64,000 nucleotides of DNA from Labyrinthula sp. Ha (lineage: Eukaryota > Sar > Bigyra > Labyrinthulida > Labyrinthulaceae): NCBI GenBank assembly GCA_015227615.1, contig JAALGZ010000012.1, positions 186,001-250,000 of the forward strand, in the 5' to 3' direction. Positions 1 through 9,264 of this stretch are shown here, in pieces. The translations under genes and the position numbers were made by a program. Numbering within the stretch: position 1 is the first letter of the stretch; every line of letters begins with the position of its first letter. The notes under the pieces were generated by a model. That model saw only the letters and a program-made list of their open reading frames with translations. It did not search any database and was not told the DNA's origin.

Positions 1-887
1 TGCACAGAATAAGCAGACAAAGTGCTCTCTTCATATTTCAAATACATTGGAAATTTTTTACTAGATGAGAGTCCAAAGAAAGTAAACATTTTGTGAACGA
101 TTTCATTTGCATTGCAGCCAGAAAGCTTACATAAAAAGCATGTTTTGAGATGTAACCCAGTAATAACAGTAGAAAATTCTGTAGCACACAAGCCATGCAC
201 AATGAATAGTATCTCTATTTGCATGTTGAACTCGACTGTTTCATTTTTTCTGATAATTAAGTATACTGGAATATTTAAAATATTTTCAAAGAAATACACT
301 TTGCCACTGTTCTTTTCTAAAGTTGTGAAACTTTCAAAACATGATGTTGAAAATAGAGACTGAAGTTGACTCACGTCAGTTTCGTTATTTATTTTCAAAC
401 AAAATACTTTGTAGAATGAAAGATCCATTAATGTTGAAAATAGTTTGATTGATTTTATTTTTTTGGAAGGTTTGTTTCCCCAGGAAAAATCTAAGTTTTG
501 AATTCTGTTCACAAAGCTAAAACTCTTACCCTTTGGGTGCAAAGGTAGTAGGAGCTTAGAGTCAAACCAACTGTTCTCTATACTTTGCATGACCAATCTT
601 TTTGATAGGTATGTATGCATTGATAAATATTTCTCGCTATGAAACCACATTCCAATATTTCTTTTAGATTTTCTTGCCAGCTCATCTCTCTCTTTTGGAG
701 TTTTTTCCTTTTCTAAGTTATTGAAATATCTTTTCCTTTTGTAACTTTTCGGTCTGCGTCGTAGATGATTCCTTTGAGGCTTACCAAATTCAATTTCATC
801 TTTTATGTCATTAATTAGGGTGCCTATTTCAACAGCCCTATCCACAGCAAATGCATAATATTTTATTAGTCGACCGTTATCTTCCAT
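1..887 (-). CDS. POP1: POP1-like RNase P/MRP protein subunit, N-terminal part (truncated by window edge)
   Basis: An open frame of 295 complete codons starts at the ATG at 885-887 and runs off the left edge on the minus strand. Residues 41-53 form an arginine/lysine block (RRRPKSYKRKR). Residues 91-100 (HTYLSKRLVM) match the POP1 family pattern T-H-x-W-H-A-K-R-F-x-M. Residues 113-123 (LLPLHPKGKSF) match the following LP..PT.KSF stretch, and residues 153-159 (LMDLSFY) match the D-x-SYY motif. Family knowledge: POP1 is the large scaffold protein of nuclear RNase P and RNase MRP, which process tRNA and rRNA precursors; this would be its conserved N-terminal domain. The tryptophan of the THxWH motif is replaced. 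No intron is seen in this part. The start is the first ATG in a frame that stays open further upstream, so a longer protein or an upstream intron is possible. Family assignment is by eye. Confidence 0.72.
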   Translation of the reverse strand, partial: MEDNGRLIKYYAFAVDRAVEIGTLINDIKDEIEFGKPQRNHLRRRPKSYKRKRYFNNLEKEKTPKERDELARKSKRNIGMWFHSEKYLSMHTYLSKRLVMQSIENSWFDSKLLLPLHPKGKSFSFVNRIQNLDFSWGNKPSKKIKSIKLFSTLMDLSFYKVFCLKINNETDVSQLQSLFSTSCFESFTTLEKNSGKVYFFENILNIPVYLIIRKNETVEFNMQIEILFIVHGLCATEFSTVITGLHLKTCFLCKLSGCNANEIVHKMFTFFGLSSSKKFPMYLKYEESTLSAYSV

Positions 888-2841
888 TCTCTGGTTCTTG
901 AAACACGAGTTAGTCGGGTAATGCCATATCGTGGTATAGTTTAAGAGTTCCAGCTTGTTAGTAAACATCAGTATATAAAGCCCCCAAACTTATTTTAGAA
1001 CACTTCTTTTGATTGGTTGCATTTTCTATAAGACGTTTGGTATAAGAACTATATCATAAAGTTAAATGGTAAAAATGAACAAGGGTATCCAGGTAGAAAC
1101 CTAACCAGAGACATTGATTCTTCAGAAAGAAGAAAGGGCTGAGGGAGAGGACTACTGGAGGCTATACAGATGATCTACACCAGATACGAAGTTTCAAGTT
1201 CTTTGAAATGATGGTTGTAATGGGTTTTAGAGAGTAGAGAGTTAATTATTCTATTACTACAGGAAGAAATATAAAGAATCTATTGTTTTAAGAAAATAAT
1301 GTCCAGAAGTTGCACTATAGTTTGAGCCTGATGAAAAATTTACCAGTTTGTATCCGACTTTAAACTTCTTCTAGTACTTAGAGCTCAAATATTTTGGCTA
1401 AAGTAATTACATCATGTAGTAAAGCAAATTATGTTTCTTGAATTTGAGTTGGAGTAACTAAAAATGATTTGGCACTTAAATTTAGCATACCCTACAGTTA
1501 CTGCTGTTGAAATGCCTTAATTTTTCTAGGAGACACTAATCCTATGCCCGGCTAGGATGTATTTATTTTTGTATTCTAATTTCAGCAAGGTTTAGTGTAG
1601 CCTTAATAAGAAGACCGACCCTATTTGCTGCCCAACAATTTTTCTTACTTTTCATTTTCAAATTTTACATTCTGCTGGCTCTAACTTGCATCTTGAGTCC
1701 CATACTTTAGTGCCGCAGTTTGCCTATTGGATTTATTCCATGACCTATATGTTTAGTTAGATGGTATATATTTTTTTGCTGTCATAGAAATCTTCAGATT
1801 GTTTCAAAATACGTTTTGCCGATCTTTCTATATAAGTTATTTTATTCTTAACAATGACCTGATCTGATTTATGTGTTTAATTAGTAGCTACCTTTATTGC
1901 TGTTTTTTTTATTTCTGTTTTCACTGATTTATTTTTTTTACTTTATTTAGTTCGTACTTTGGGAAATTAAATTATCTAAGCAATAGAAATGGCCTCCAAC
2001 AGGCTGCCCTGGTAGAAGCCTCGTCCATGTAGTAGAGCAAGGGGTTCTGCAATCCTTTTTATTTGAGTAAGTAAAGAAGCAATGTAGATCCTATGAAGTT
2101 AATAACAGAAAATGGTATGAGCTGTGCATAAGTGACATTAATTATACTCACTAGAGGCATATAGGTACTCATGACAAAACGTTTTCAACCGATGGAATTA
2201 TGGATTCTGCATGTTGGATGCAAGTTAAACTTAAATAGATTCTAGTCCTCATACAGTTTCCTCGCAAATTTCTTTCCTTATATACAATATAATATTTTTT
2301 GGCAGTTTAACGGCTTAGACTGCCCCAATGTATACTTCAAGCTAATAAGAGGAGCTAGATCGAACGCCAATTACATCGGAAAAAGATCTAGTGGATATAA
2401 TTGATCGTAGCTGACACAAAAATTCTATTTGAAATTTGAAAATACTTGTTCATAGCTATTTATTCCAAGTAATTTCAAAGGAAATCAACGATAAATTCCA
2501 CAATAACACATAAAGAATATTTTTCCAGGAACCTACTGAAGTTTCTTCTTGATTTACATCCCAAATTCTAAGGATTACGCTTCATATTTGGTTTGCCACT
2601 TAAGAAATTATATATCATAGTTGGATTACTTCAAGTATGCAAAGATCTGAGATCATTCCAGGAGTTATGAATGAAGTCTGGCCCTAAATGAATGAGCAAT
2701 ATTATTAATAGAGCTCTACATTACTTCAAGTGGTTTCCGCAAGAAATATTTCAACTTGATTCTATCTATTCATAAAATCTTGCAAGCTATAAGCCTGTAT
2801 AGAATCTATATTGCAGAATAAATAATCTTGTCTCTTTCCGT
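888..2841. other. Spacer upstream of the POP1-like gene
   Basis: AT-rich sequence. It must contain the promoter of the minus-strand POP1-like gene, but I can identify no specific site. A 43-codon stop-free stretch near 1580-1710 is of a length expected by chance. No RNA gene or repeat was recognised. Confidence 0.4.
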
Positions 2842-4268
2842 GCAAAAGTGGACCTTTTTGATATTTCTAAATTGGATGCTGTAAAGCATGTTCAACAGTT
2901 AGCATAAGAAAGAGCTCCCAACTTTGGGTAAGTGTTGATCGGAAATGATTTCGGGCAAAAATCTGGCACAACCTCAGCCACAAAGGAACTAGTCTCATGC
3001 AAACTAACTATATTGCGCTTAGCTTGTCTAACTAGTGAACAAATGATTGACTGCACGTGGCCAAAGACCAATATAACTCTGAACAAAGTTGGTACCAGGC
3101 TAATCCTTAAATTCGTTGCCTTTAATAAAAACCTTTCTCTTATAGTTTAACGGTTATGTCAAAACCAAACACAAAAATAACAGTTATATTGTATTTCCTG
3201 AAGATTCTTCACCTACCGTTATACCAAAAGTAGTTCCAATTGCAGACCGTCAATATCATACTGTAACTACCTAATACGACGACTTCTCATTTTCCAAAAT
3301 ATTAAAACCAAAGAATTCAAGTTGACTGAGTAAAGCTGAAACCATGTTTTCCAGATATAACAACTCTTTGGGTGACAAGGTTCATCTTTTCTGCTAAATG
3401 TTTTCATCCAACCAGATAACTGTAATCAAGTTTGGATAATGCGCTGAAGCATGAGGATATAACAATACAAGTAAATGAACAAGAAAACACCACTCCTAGG
3501 AAAAATTAGCTCTATATCGACACCTATTACCGCTTAGACCTTGAGATTAGTGCCTTATCCTTGGCATTGTCTCGGAAAAAGACACTATCAACCTCAACTG
3601 AAAAACGGTACATCTTAGTCACAACAGCAACAAAAAGTTATTCTGGTTTCATGCGGTGTATTTTTCATTGCTAAATTTAAGAAGCCAACAATTCACTAGT
3701 ACTAACTTAATAAAGAGCGATAATGAAAATGCATAAAGTGAAAATCCTTGTTCAATTTTGATGCTGGTATGTAATTACACAGTTCTGCAACACTTTGTTC
3801 CCATTGTAAGCTAATAAGATTACTACAAGACTAATAGAAAAATATGTTAATCTAGATTAGGGAAATTATTAAGAGCAAAACATTATTATGAGGACAACAA
3901 AAAGTTAACTAAAGATAATCTACTAGAACGAGTTCTTCCTCAACAAAGCTGAAACCAATTGCCTATCACATCACGATATTTTTAAAATCCATCAACTTTT
4001 TTAAGTAGGTAATCCATAGTACCATGTTATGAGTAGCGATAGACTCATAACCATACCCAAGAATTTAAGCAAAGCAGCTTATAACCGACTTAGTTATTCA
4101 AAACCCCCAGTAGCTTTAATGTCGCTGAAACATTGAATAACATTTAAATCCGAAGACGCAACAACAGCTTCATTCAAGAAAAAGAAGATTGAAATAGGGC
4201 CAGATATTTGTTATAAAGATTTTCCTACTGATATTGGATCATTCTCTCTTAAAGTATATCCTTTTTAA
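2842..4268 (+). other. Decayed coding-like tract, unidentified
   Basis: Plus-strand frames here stay open longer, and use more G-, D- and A-type codons, than the surrounding spacer. Examples are 2932-3150, about 3430-3674 and 4029-4268. The pieces lie in different frames and contain internal stops, so this is either an old gene or old transposon remnant, or a chance effect. A short string near 2930 (VLIGNDFG) resembles the end of a retroelement aspartic protease (LIGxDF), but this is far too little to assign a family. Stop-free runs of this length are expected many times in 64 kb of such AT-rich DNA, so confidence is low. Confidence 0.2.
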
Positions 4269-5687
4269 AATGTCTTCTCTTCTCTTATTATATAGCATAT
4301 TCTTTGTAGTTGTTCAAGTCTTAAGTGCTTACATGAACTTGATATTGTATTACTTCAATGTCTACTTATTTCTTTATAGGAAGTTTAAATCTTTTTCCTC
4401 TATAGATAATTTAATATTGATACAGCATTAGTCAACTATTTGCTAATGAAGAAGGAAAATCCGCCTGGAGGTATTCCTATGTTCTCGGAAGTACACAAGA
4501 TATTCATATACATAGCATATAAACCTATATTGAATATATTTTAATCTCTAGTAAGAGCCCTCAGGCTGTCATAGAATTCAGATCCATGAAATGTGGTACT
4601 TAGAATCCATCAATTGATAACAGCATATTGTACAATATGTTTTAATACTCACTCCAAATACCGAAGAGGACAACAGTGCTATACCAAGTATATTTATTTT
4701 GGTATTGTTGAATTGGTAAGCAGCTGAGGTATTAAGGAAAGTGTTTTTCTTTGTGAATGTTGTAAGGTTTTAAAACGTATTCTATTGGGAAGTTCATTAT
4801 TATATTTTCTGCTGTATTTTGACACTCGGATGAAGAACACTAAATATATGTATTGCCATTAGGAGAGGCATAGTAGTGCAACTAATATACTCTTAGAACT
4901 TGAGACTGTTTCTTTCATACATCTATGTTCTTGGGTAATACAAATGTCCATTGTTTACACCAGTCTAATATTCTAGAGTCAACGTTAATTTTTCCAGTGT
5001 GAACCTAAGCCAAAGGATATGAATACAGCAGGAGCGACAAGATAAGATACAGTTTACTTAATTTTTTGCGAAAGGTTTAGCTGAGTTAGAAAAGTATACT
5101 TGTGATTAAGTTGAATACTTTGTTTTATTTTGCTCACCGTCCTTTATATCTTGAACTTAAATATTATGGGTAAATAGCCACGCTTTTTCAGTAGTTGTTT
5201 CTCATCGTACACATCTTCACAGAGTTTCCAAAACCTTTGCAAATCTTTTAATATAAATTAGATTCATTTATTTAAAACTAGGATCGCCTGATACGAATTT
5301 TTTACTTTTGGATACCACCTTCCTCATTACCTCTTTCGATTCATCTTGATGGAATAATATGCAGTTTTTCTTCTGGGTACCAGAGTTGGGACATGCTTTC
5401 CTTACTCGTTCTAATTTAATTAATATATTGTTATAGCTTTCATTAATTTATTTTTAATATTGTCTGTTATAGATGCTATTCATAGGCTAATTGCCTTGCT
5501 CATGAAAAGAGTGTTCCTTTGCAACCCAATGACTTGACGAGCCAAACTTAGAGTGGTTTCTACCAGGAGACCTCAATACACCAATTATATGAAATTAAAA
5601 AAATATCTAAATATTATATTTTTAGAGAGGGAGAGAGAAAGTTTTTCAAATCTCTCATTAGGTGTCCTTCCCAGTCCTAAAGCACTG
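4269..5687. other. AT-rich spacer left of the retroelement
   Basis: No supported gene. A purine-rich run (about 5625-5641) lies some 50 bp before the 5' LTR. Short open frames here have no recognisable family and a hydrophobic AT-driven composition. Confidence 0.4.
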
Positions 5688-6078
5688 TGTGAACCCTGTT
5701 TTGTCTAGTTTGTGAAGTTTAACGTTATTAGTATAAGTAGTTGATATTATAATATTGGATTACCCATAGTTTCCTAGGGTAAAAATAGGTAGTTAAAATA
5801 GTGGCCAATCCAGCCATATTAAGAATTAATAATAACCAATAAAGTAAACAATTTGATTGTTGTATTAGTTTCGCCTAATATCTTGAGAACAATCTTATTA
5901 ATAACTTTAAAAACCCTCGGAATATTTGTATCTTGTTTGAACTTGGTGATCTAGTTTCTCCTAGATCTGTTCAAAGCTTGTTTGATTACGTTTCTTGTTC
6001 GGATTAAGTAACTCTTTCGTGAGTCACTTTTCTTCGGGATTTTGTGTTAGGAATATCAGTCACTCGTCGACCGATAAA
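5688..6078 (+). repeat. 5' LTR
   Basis: Begins TGTGAACCCT and is repeated at 15124-15514 with the same length. The central block, about 5790-5925, is almost identical between copies and contains CCAAT-like and AATAAA-like words. The first 100 bp and the segment about 5925-6010 differ strongly. A perfect 7-bp inverted repeat (GATCTAG 5948-5954, CTAGATC 5961-5967) is kept in both copies. The right end lacks the usual CA, so the exact boundary could be a few bases off. Confidence 0.9.
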
Positions 6079-6116
6079 TTGTTTAAACAATTGAAAACCG
6101 AAACACGATTGAATCT

Positions 6117-9100
6117 ATGGGAACTTTGAAAAAGGGTTCTGCTCGAGTCACTCGATCGGGCAAACAACTTGCCCCATTGAGTGATGAAGACCCTTTATTG
6201 AGTATAGGAGGGGGAGACCCCAAAAATAGGACTTCATCTGTAGATACGGCTAGGGAGGAGAACGAGTTTTTACCGTCTTCCGATCAGCCTACGCAGATGT
6301 CGTCATTTGGAAAGGATGATCCCTCCGTAGGGGGTGAATCTGTAAATAGGAAAAAGGGATTGTCACTGAAGGTTAAGTTAAAAACCCCAGTGACAAGTTC
6401 AAAAAGGAAAGCGATTGCTAAGGCTGTGAAGCCGGTCGTTAAGAAGTCTAAGTCTGTGAAGCCGAAGGCTATGGAATTGGGCGATGAAGGGGGTCCTTCA
6501 TCGAAATTGGTTGAATTGGATATCCCAAAGAGGAAATCTTCTGCGGCGTATTTTAGAGCCAAAGGAGTTCCTAAGAGCTCGAATTCTAGGGAGACGCAAG
6601 CCTTAGATGCGGAAACGACTAGTGGTTCGAGTGGGGATGAGATTGAAGAGGTCGATATTATAGACCGAACGATCGCCAATAAAGAAAAAATTGATGGTAA
6701 TTTGGGTTTTGAGCCTGATTTGGACGCCGTGAGCGATGATGACCGAAGAGTTTTGGCATATCGCAAGTATAGGTTGAAGAAAGGGCAATCGATTAGGAAA
6801 AGAGGTATTTCAGAGGAATCCCTAGATTATGGGGCTGGCGCTGGAGTAACCTCGATTGAAAGGTCAGCTACTTCCGTGAGGAATGCTGAGTCTAATGACG
6901 AACTTTATAAGGAAGTCACTAGAAAATTAAACGATCCTACCAGCGGGAATGCGGCTGGATCTCTTGTTGAGAAAAAGGTTATGGAAAGGGATTTGTTAGA
7001 GTTTGATTCTCTGAATCCTCAGGAGAAGAGGAAAGTTTTTGCTAAGTTGAGAGTGCAATATGAAAGGGCTCGTATTCAAAATAATACAACCCTAGCGGCA
7101 CTAAGGAGCAAGAATGCTGATAATCAAACTATGGGTCTTCCCGGACACCAAGCATGGCCTGAAAAGGTTGGTGGGGAAGAATTGGATATGGAAGCGGCTG
7201 GTCTTGCGACCAACGTGGACATTGGAATGTTTGATGCTATCCAACCTTCGGATCCTAATGCTGAGGAGTTGAAAAGATACGTCATCATTAACTATGTAAA
7301 CTCGCAAGCAGTGTCGACCTACTTGCCGAGTTTAGCTTCTCAGGTTAATTCAACTAGAGAAGAGATATACGGAGAAATCGAAAAAAGAAGATTTCGCAAT
7401 AGGGAAATCCATCAGATGATTGGTGATGCGAGGGGACATGTTGATGCCCTTCGCGTAGATACTGATAAGAAGATGGTCGACTCTAAGGTGTATATCGATA
7501 CCCTTAGAGCTGAGATTAAATCTTTGAGAGATGCTGTTAATGAAGTATCTCAATTGAGGGCTGCTCCTCTAGTGTCCACTGCTAGAGTTAAGCATATGTT
7601 GCCCAAAGTGGATGTTTTGGAGACCTTGCAAATGGAAAAGCTTGGTCAATGGTTGAACGTTGTAGGTGAGCTATTGACGTTGGATCCGTCATTCCAACCC
7701 CGCCGCTTCGTTCATGAAAAATTGTTAGAAAAATTTTGTAGATCCGAAGAGGATAGGGATGTTGTGTATTATTCCCTAAAGGATTATTATGAAAAAGGAA
7801 AGGCTGAGAATCGCCAAGATCCCATGCGACTTCTGAAGGAAGTTAAGTACCCGGCCTCAGGGGACAGCAGGGAGAGATTCCAGACTTATATGATGAACGT
7901 AAGTTCTAAGATTGGGGAAGGTTATGCGGAAAGGCTAGGGGAGGAAGCACTGATTGAGTTATTAAATGAGATAACGAGAAAAGTGCCCTCTAGCTTTAGT
8001 TTGTCGAAGGAGGCGATTCGGAGTAAGGTTAGAAACTTCGAGGATCCCCTTCGGTCGGTGGAGATGCTTCAGACCCTTTTGGAAGCCCAACGTCAGTTTG
8101 CGTTGGACAGAGGTGTCGATGCATCTAATGGTCAGGTTCCAGAGTCGGGACCTAAAATTAAGGAAAGGAAGCCGAGGACACCCTCGGTTAATAGGAAAGG
8201 AACACCTAATGTGAGTAAGGTGGCTAACTTTGTGCCATTTCCAATTGCAGCGAGTCCAGTACCCATTAACCTCACGGGTGAATCAATTGGAGTTTTGAGT
8301 AAGGAAAAAGACTTTCATCAGAAGTGGTATTCCGAGATTCCTTGGAATCACCACAGAACCTGTGCTTATTGTAAGCATCATGGGCATGGTATGCACGATT
8401 GTGTTACTTTTGCCGTAAATGTTTTGAGGAAAGATGATGAAAGGAAACTGAAATCTGTGGAGGGGAATGTTTTGAAAACTCGCCAAGTCCAAGATTTCAT
8501 TAATCGGGCGTTTCGTCGTCAGATGGAAAACCCTGGAGGCAAGTCTAACTTTCAGACACCAAGAGGGTTAACATCATTGAAACATTCTGTGATTGTGAAA
8601 GCCAGAATGATGATGGGGGGCAAGAAATCAGCTAATGATTCGCGCCCGCACTCGGGGTTTAAGGGAAGTAATGTGCTTGCCTTAGCCGCTCCACCCAGAC
8701 AAAAGGAGCTTGAGGATATGAAAGCTATGGTGCCTGAGGGCTATGATCTTATGATTGAGGGTACGAAGGAGTATCCAACTTTGGAAGTGCATGTCGGGGA
8801 AGTATCCCAATTTCGTAACTTTGGTGAAGGTTACGAGATTTGCACTAAATCGGGAAGTGTGATTGGTGATGCTAAATTTGATAGCGGAGCTGAAGTCACA
8901 GTGGGAAGTTGGTGGAAGCACAAGGATTTGCTAGAAAGCTATTCGAGTGCGAGTGGCAACGTTCATGTTGCAAATGATGCCCCGGTTAAGATTTTAGCCG
9001 TAGGTTATGTGGGACTTGTTGTTAAAGTCCATGGTTTAGAAAGTAGGGCTTGCCCAAGGGCCAAAGTTGTATTGGTTAAATCGCAAGATTGGCCAAGCTT

Positions 9101-9167
9101 TCTAATTGGGAGACCCGAATTCAGAAAGATGGGATTAGATCCCGCTCAAAACTTGGGACTCGGGTAG
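6117..9167 (+). CDS. Retrotransposon ORF1: Gag with zinc knuckle, plus aspartic protease
   Basis: 1016 residues, starting 39 bp after the 5' LTR. The N-terminal 120 residues are charged, with a lysine-rich block (about 76-120) that could bind nucleic acid or act as a nuclear signal. A predicted coiled coil lies at about 410-475, followed by a helical capsid-like region (about 485-690). Residues 749-762 form a CX2CX4HX4C zinc knuckle (CAYCKHHGHGMHDC), the classic nucleocapsid RNA-binding motif. The C-terminus is a retropepsin-type protease: the catalytic DSGA motif begins at D922 and the LIGRPEF string resembles the conserved hydrophobic-G motif. The product would package element RNA and process the polyprotein. 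ORF1 shares its frame with ORF2. Domain calls rest on motifs; the capsid assignment is inferred from position. Confidence 0.88.
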   Translation: MGTLKKGSARVTRSGKQLAPLSDEDPLLSIGGGDPKNRTSSVDTAREENEFLPSSDQPTQMSSFGKDDPSVGGESVNRKKGLSLKVKLKTPVTSSKRKAIAKAVKPVVKKSKSVKPKAMELGDEGGPSSKLVELDIPKRKSSAAYFRAKGVPKSSNSRETQALDAETTSGSSGDEIEEVDIIDRTIANKEKIDGNLGFEPDLDAVSDDDRRVLAYRKYRLKKGQSIRKRGISEESLDYGAGAGVTSIERSATSVRNAESNDELYKEVTRKLNDPTSGNAAGSLVEKKVMERDLLEFDSLNPQEKRKVFAKLRVQYERARIQNNTTLAALRSKNADNQTMGLPGHQAWPEKVGGEELDMEAAGLATNVDIGMFDAIQPSDPNAEELKRYVIINYVNSQAVSTYLPSLASQVNSTREEIYGEIEKRRFRNREIHQMIGDARGHVDALRVDTDKKMVDSKVYIDTLRAEIKSLRDAVNEVSQLRAAPLVSTARVKHMLPKVDVLETLQMEKLGQWLNVVGELLTLDPSFQPRRFVHEKLLEKFCRSEEDRDVVYYSLKDYYEKGKAENRQDPMRLLKEVKYPASGDSRERFQTYMMNVSSKIGEGYAERLGEEALIELLNEITRKVPSSFSLSKEAIRSKVRNFEDPLRSVEMLQTLLEAQRQFALDRGVDASNGQVPESGPKIKERKPRTPSVNRKGTPNVSKVANFVPFPIAASPVPINLTGESIGVLSKEKDFHQKWYSEIPWNHHRTCAYCKHHGHGMHDCVTFAVNVLRKDDERKLKSVEGNVLKTRQVQDFINRAFRRQMENPGGKSNFQTPRGLTSLKHSVIVKARMMMGGKKSANDSRPHSGFKGSNVLALAAPPRQKELEDMKAMVPEGYDLMIEGTKEYPTLEVHVGEVSQFRNFGEGYEICTKSGSVIGDAKFDSGAEVTVGSWWKHKDLLESYSSASGNVHVANDAPVKILAVGYVGLVVKVHGLESRACPRAKVVLVKSQDWPSFLIGRPEFRKMGLDPAQNLGLG

Positions 9168-9264
9168 GGAATCGGCAGCCAGGCTAACCACCTGGTGGGC
9201 CAGATACAAGGAAAGATCTCAACTCTCATTGTTTATAGATATGTAAATAGTGTCTTGTGGTTAG
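9165..9264 (+). promoter_or_regulatory. Candidate read-through signal between ORF1 and ORF2 (UAG plus pseudoknot)
   Basis: ORF1 ends in UAG and ORF2 continues in the same frame. Eleven bases after the stop, CCAGG (9179-9183) can pair with CCTGG (9191-9195). The 7-base loop between them (9184-9190, CTAACCA) is perfectly complementary to TGGTTAG at 9258-9264, giving a possible H-type pseudoknot. Gammaretroviruses and some LTR retrotransposons make Gag-Pol by UAG read-through stimulated by such a downstream knot. The pairings are seen in the sequence; the use for translation is inference. Confidence 0.5.

Noticed and set aside
112-363. Plus-strand frame of 83 codons
   Set aside because: It is the antisense shadow of the much longer minus-strand POP1-like frame and starts at TTG.
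5620-5645. Purine-rich run before the 5' LTR, as a possible second polypurine tract of an adjoining element
   Set aside because: No LTR-like sequence follows at the right place other than the mapped 5' LTR, and about 45 bp separate them.
6284-6766. Minus-strand frame of 160 codons and other antisense frames inside the retroelement
   Set aside because: They overlap well-supported Gag and Pol domains and show no domain of their own; long antisense frames are expected in GC-richer coding DNA.
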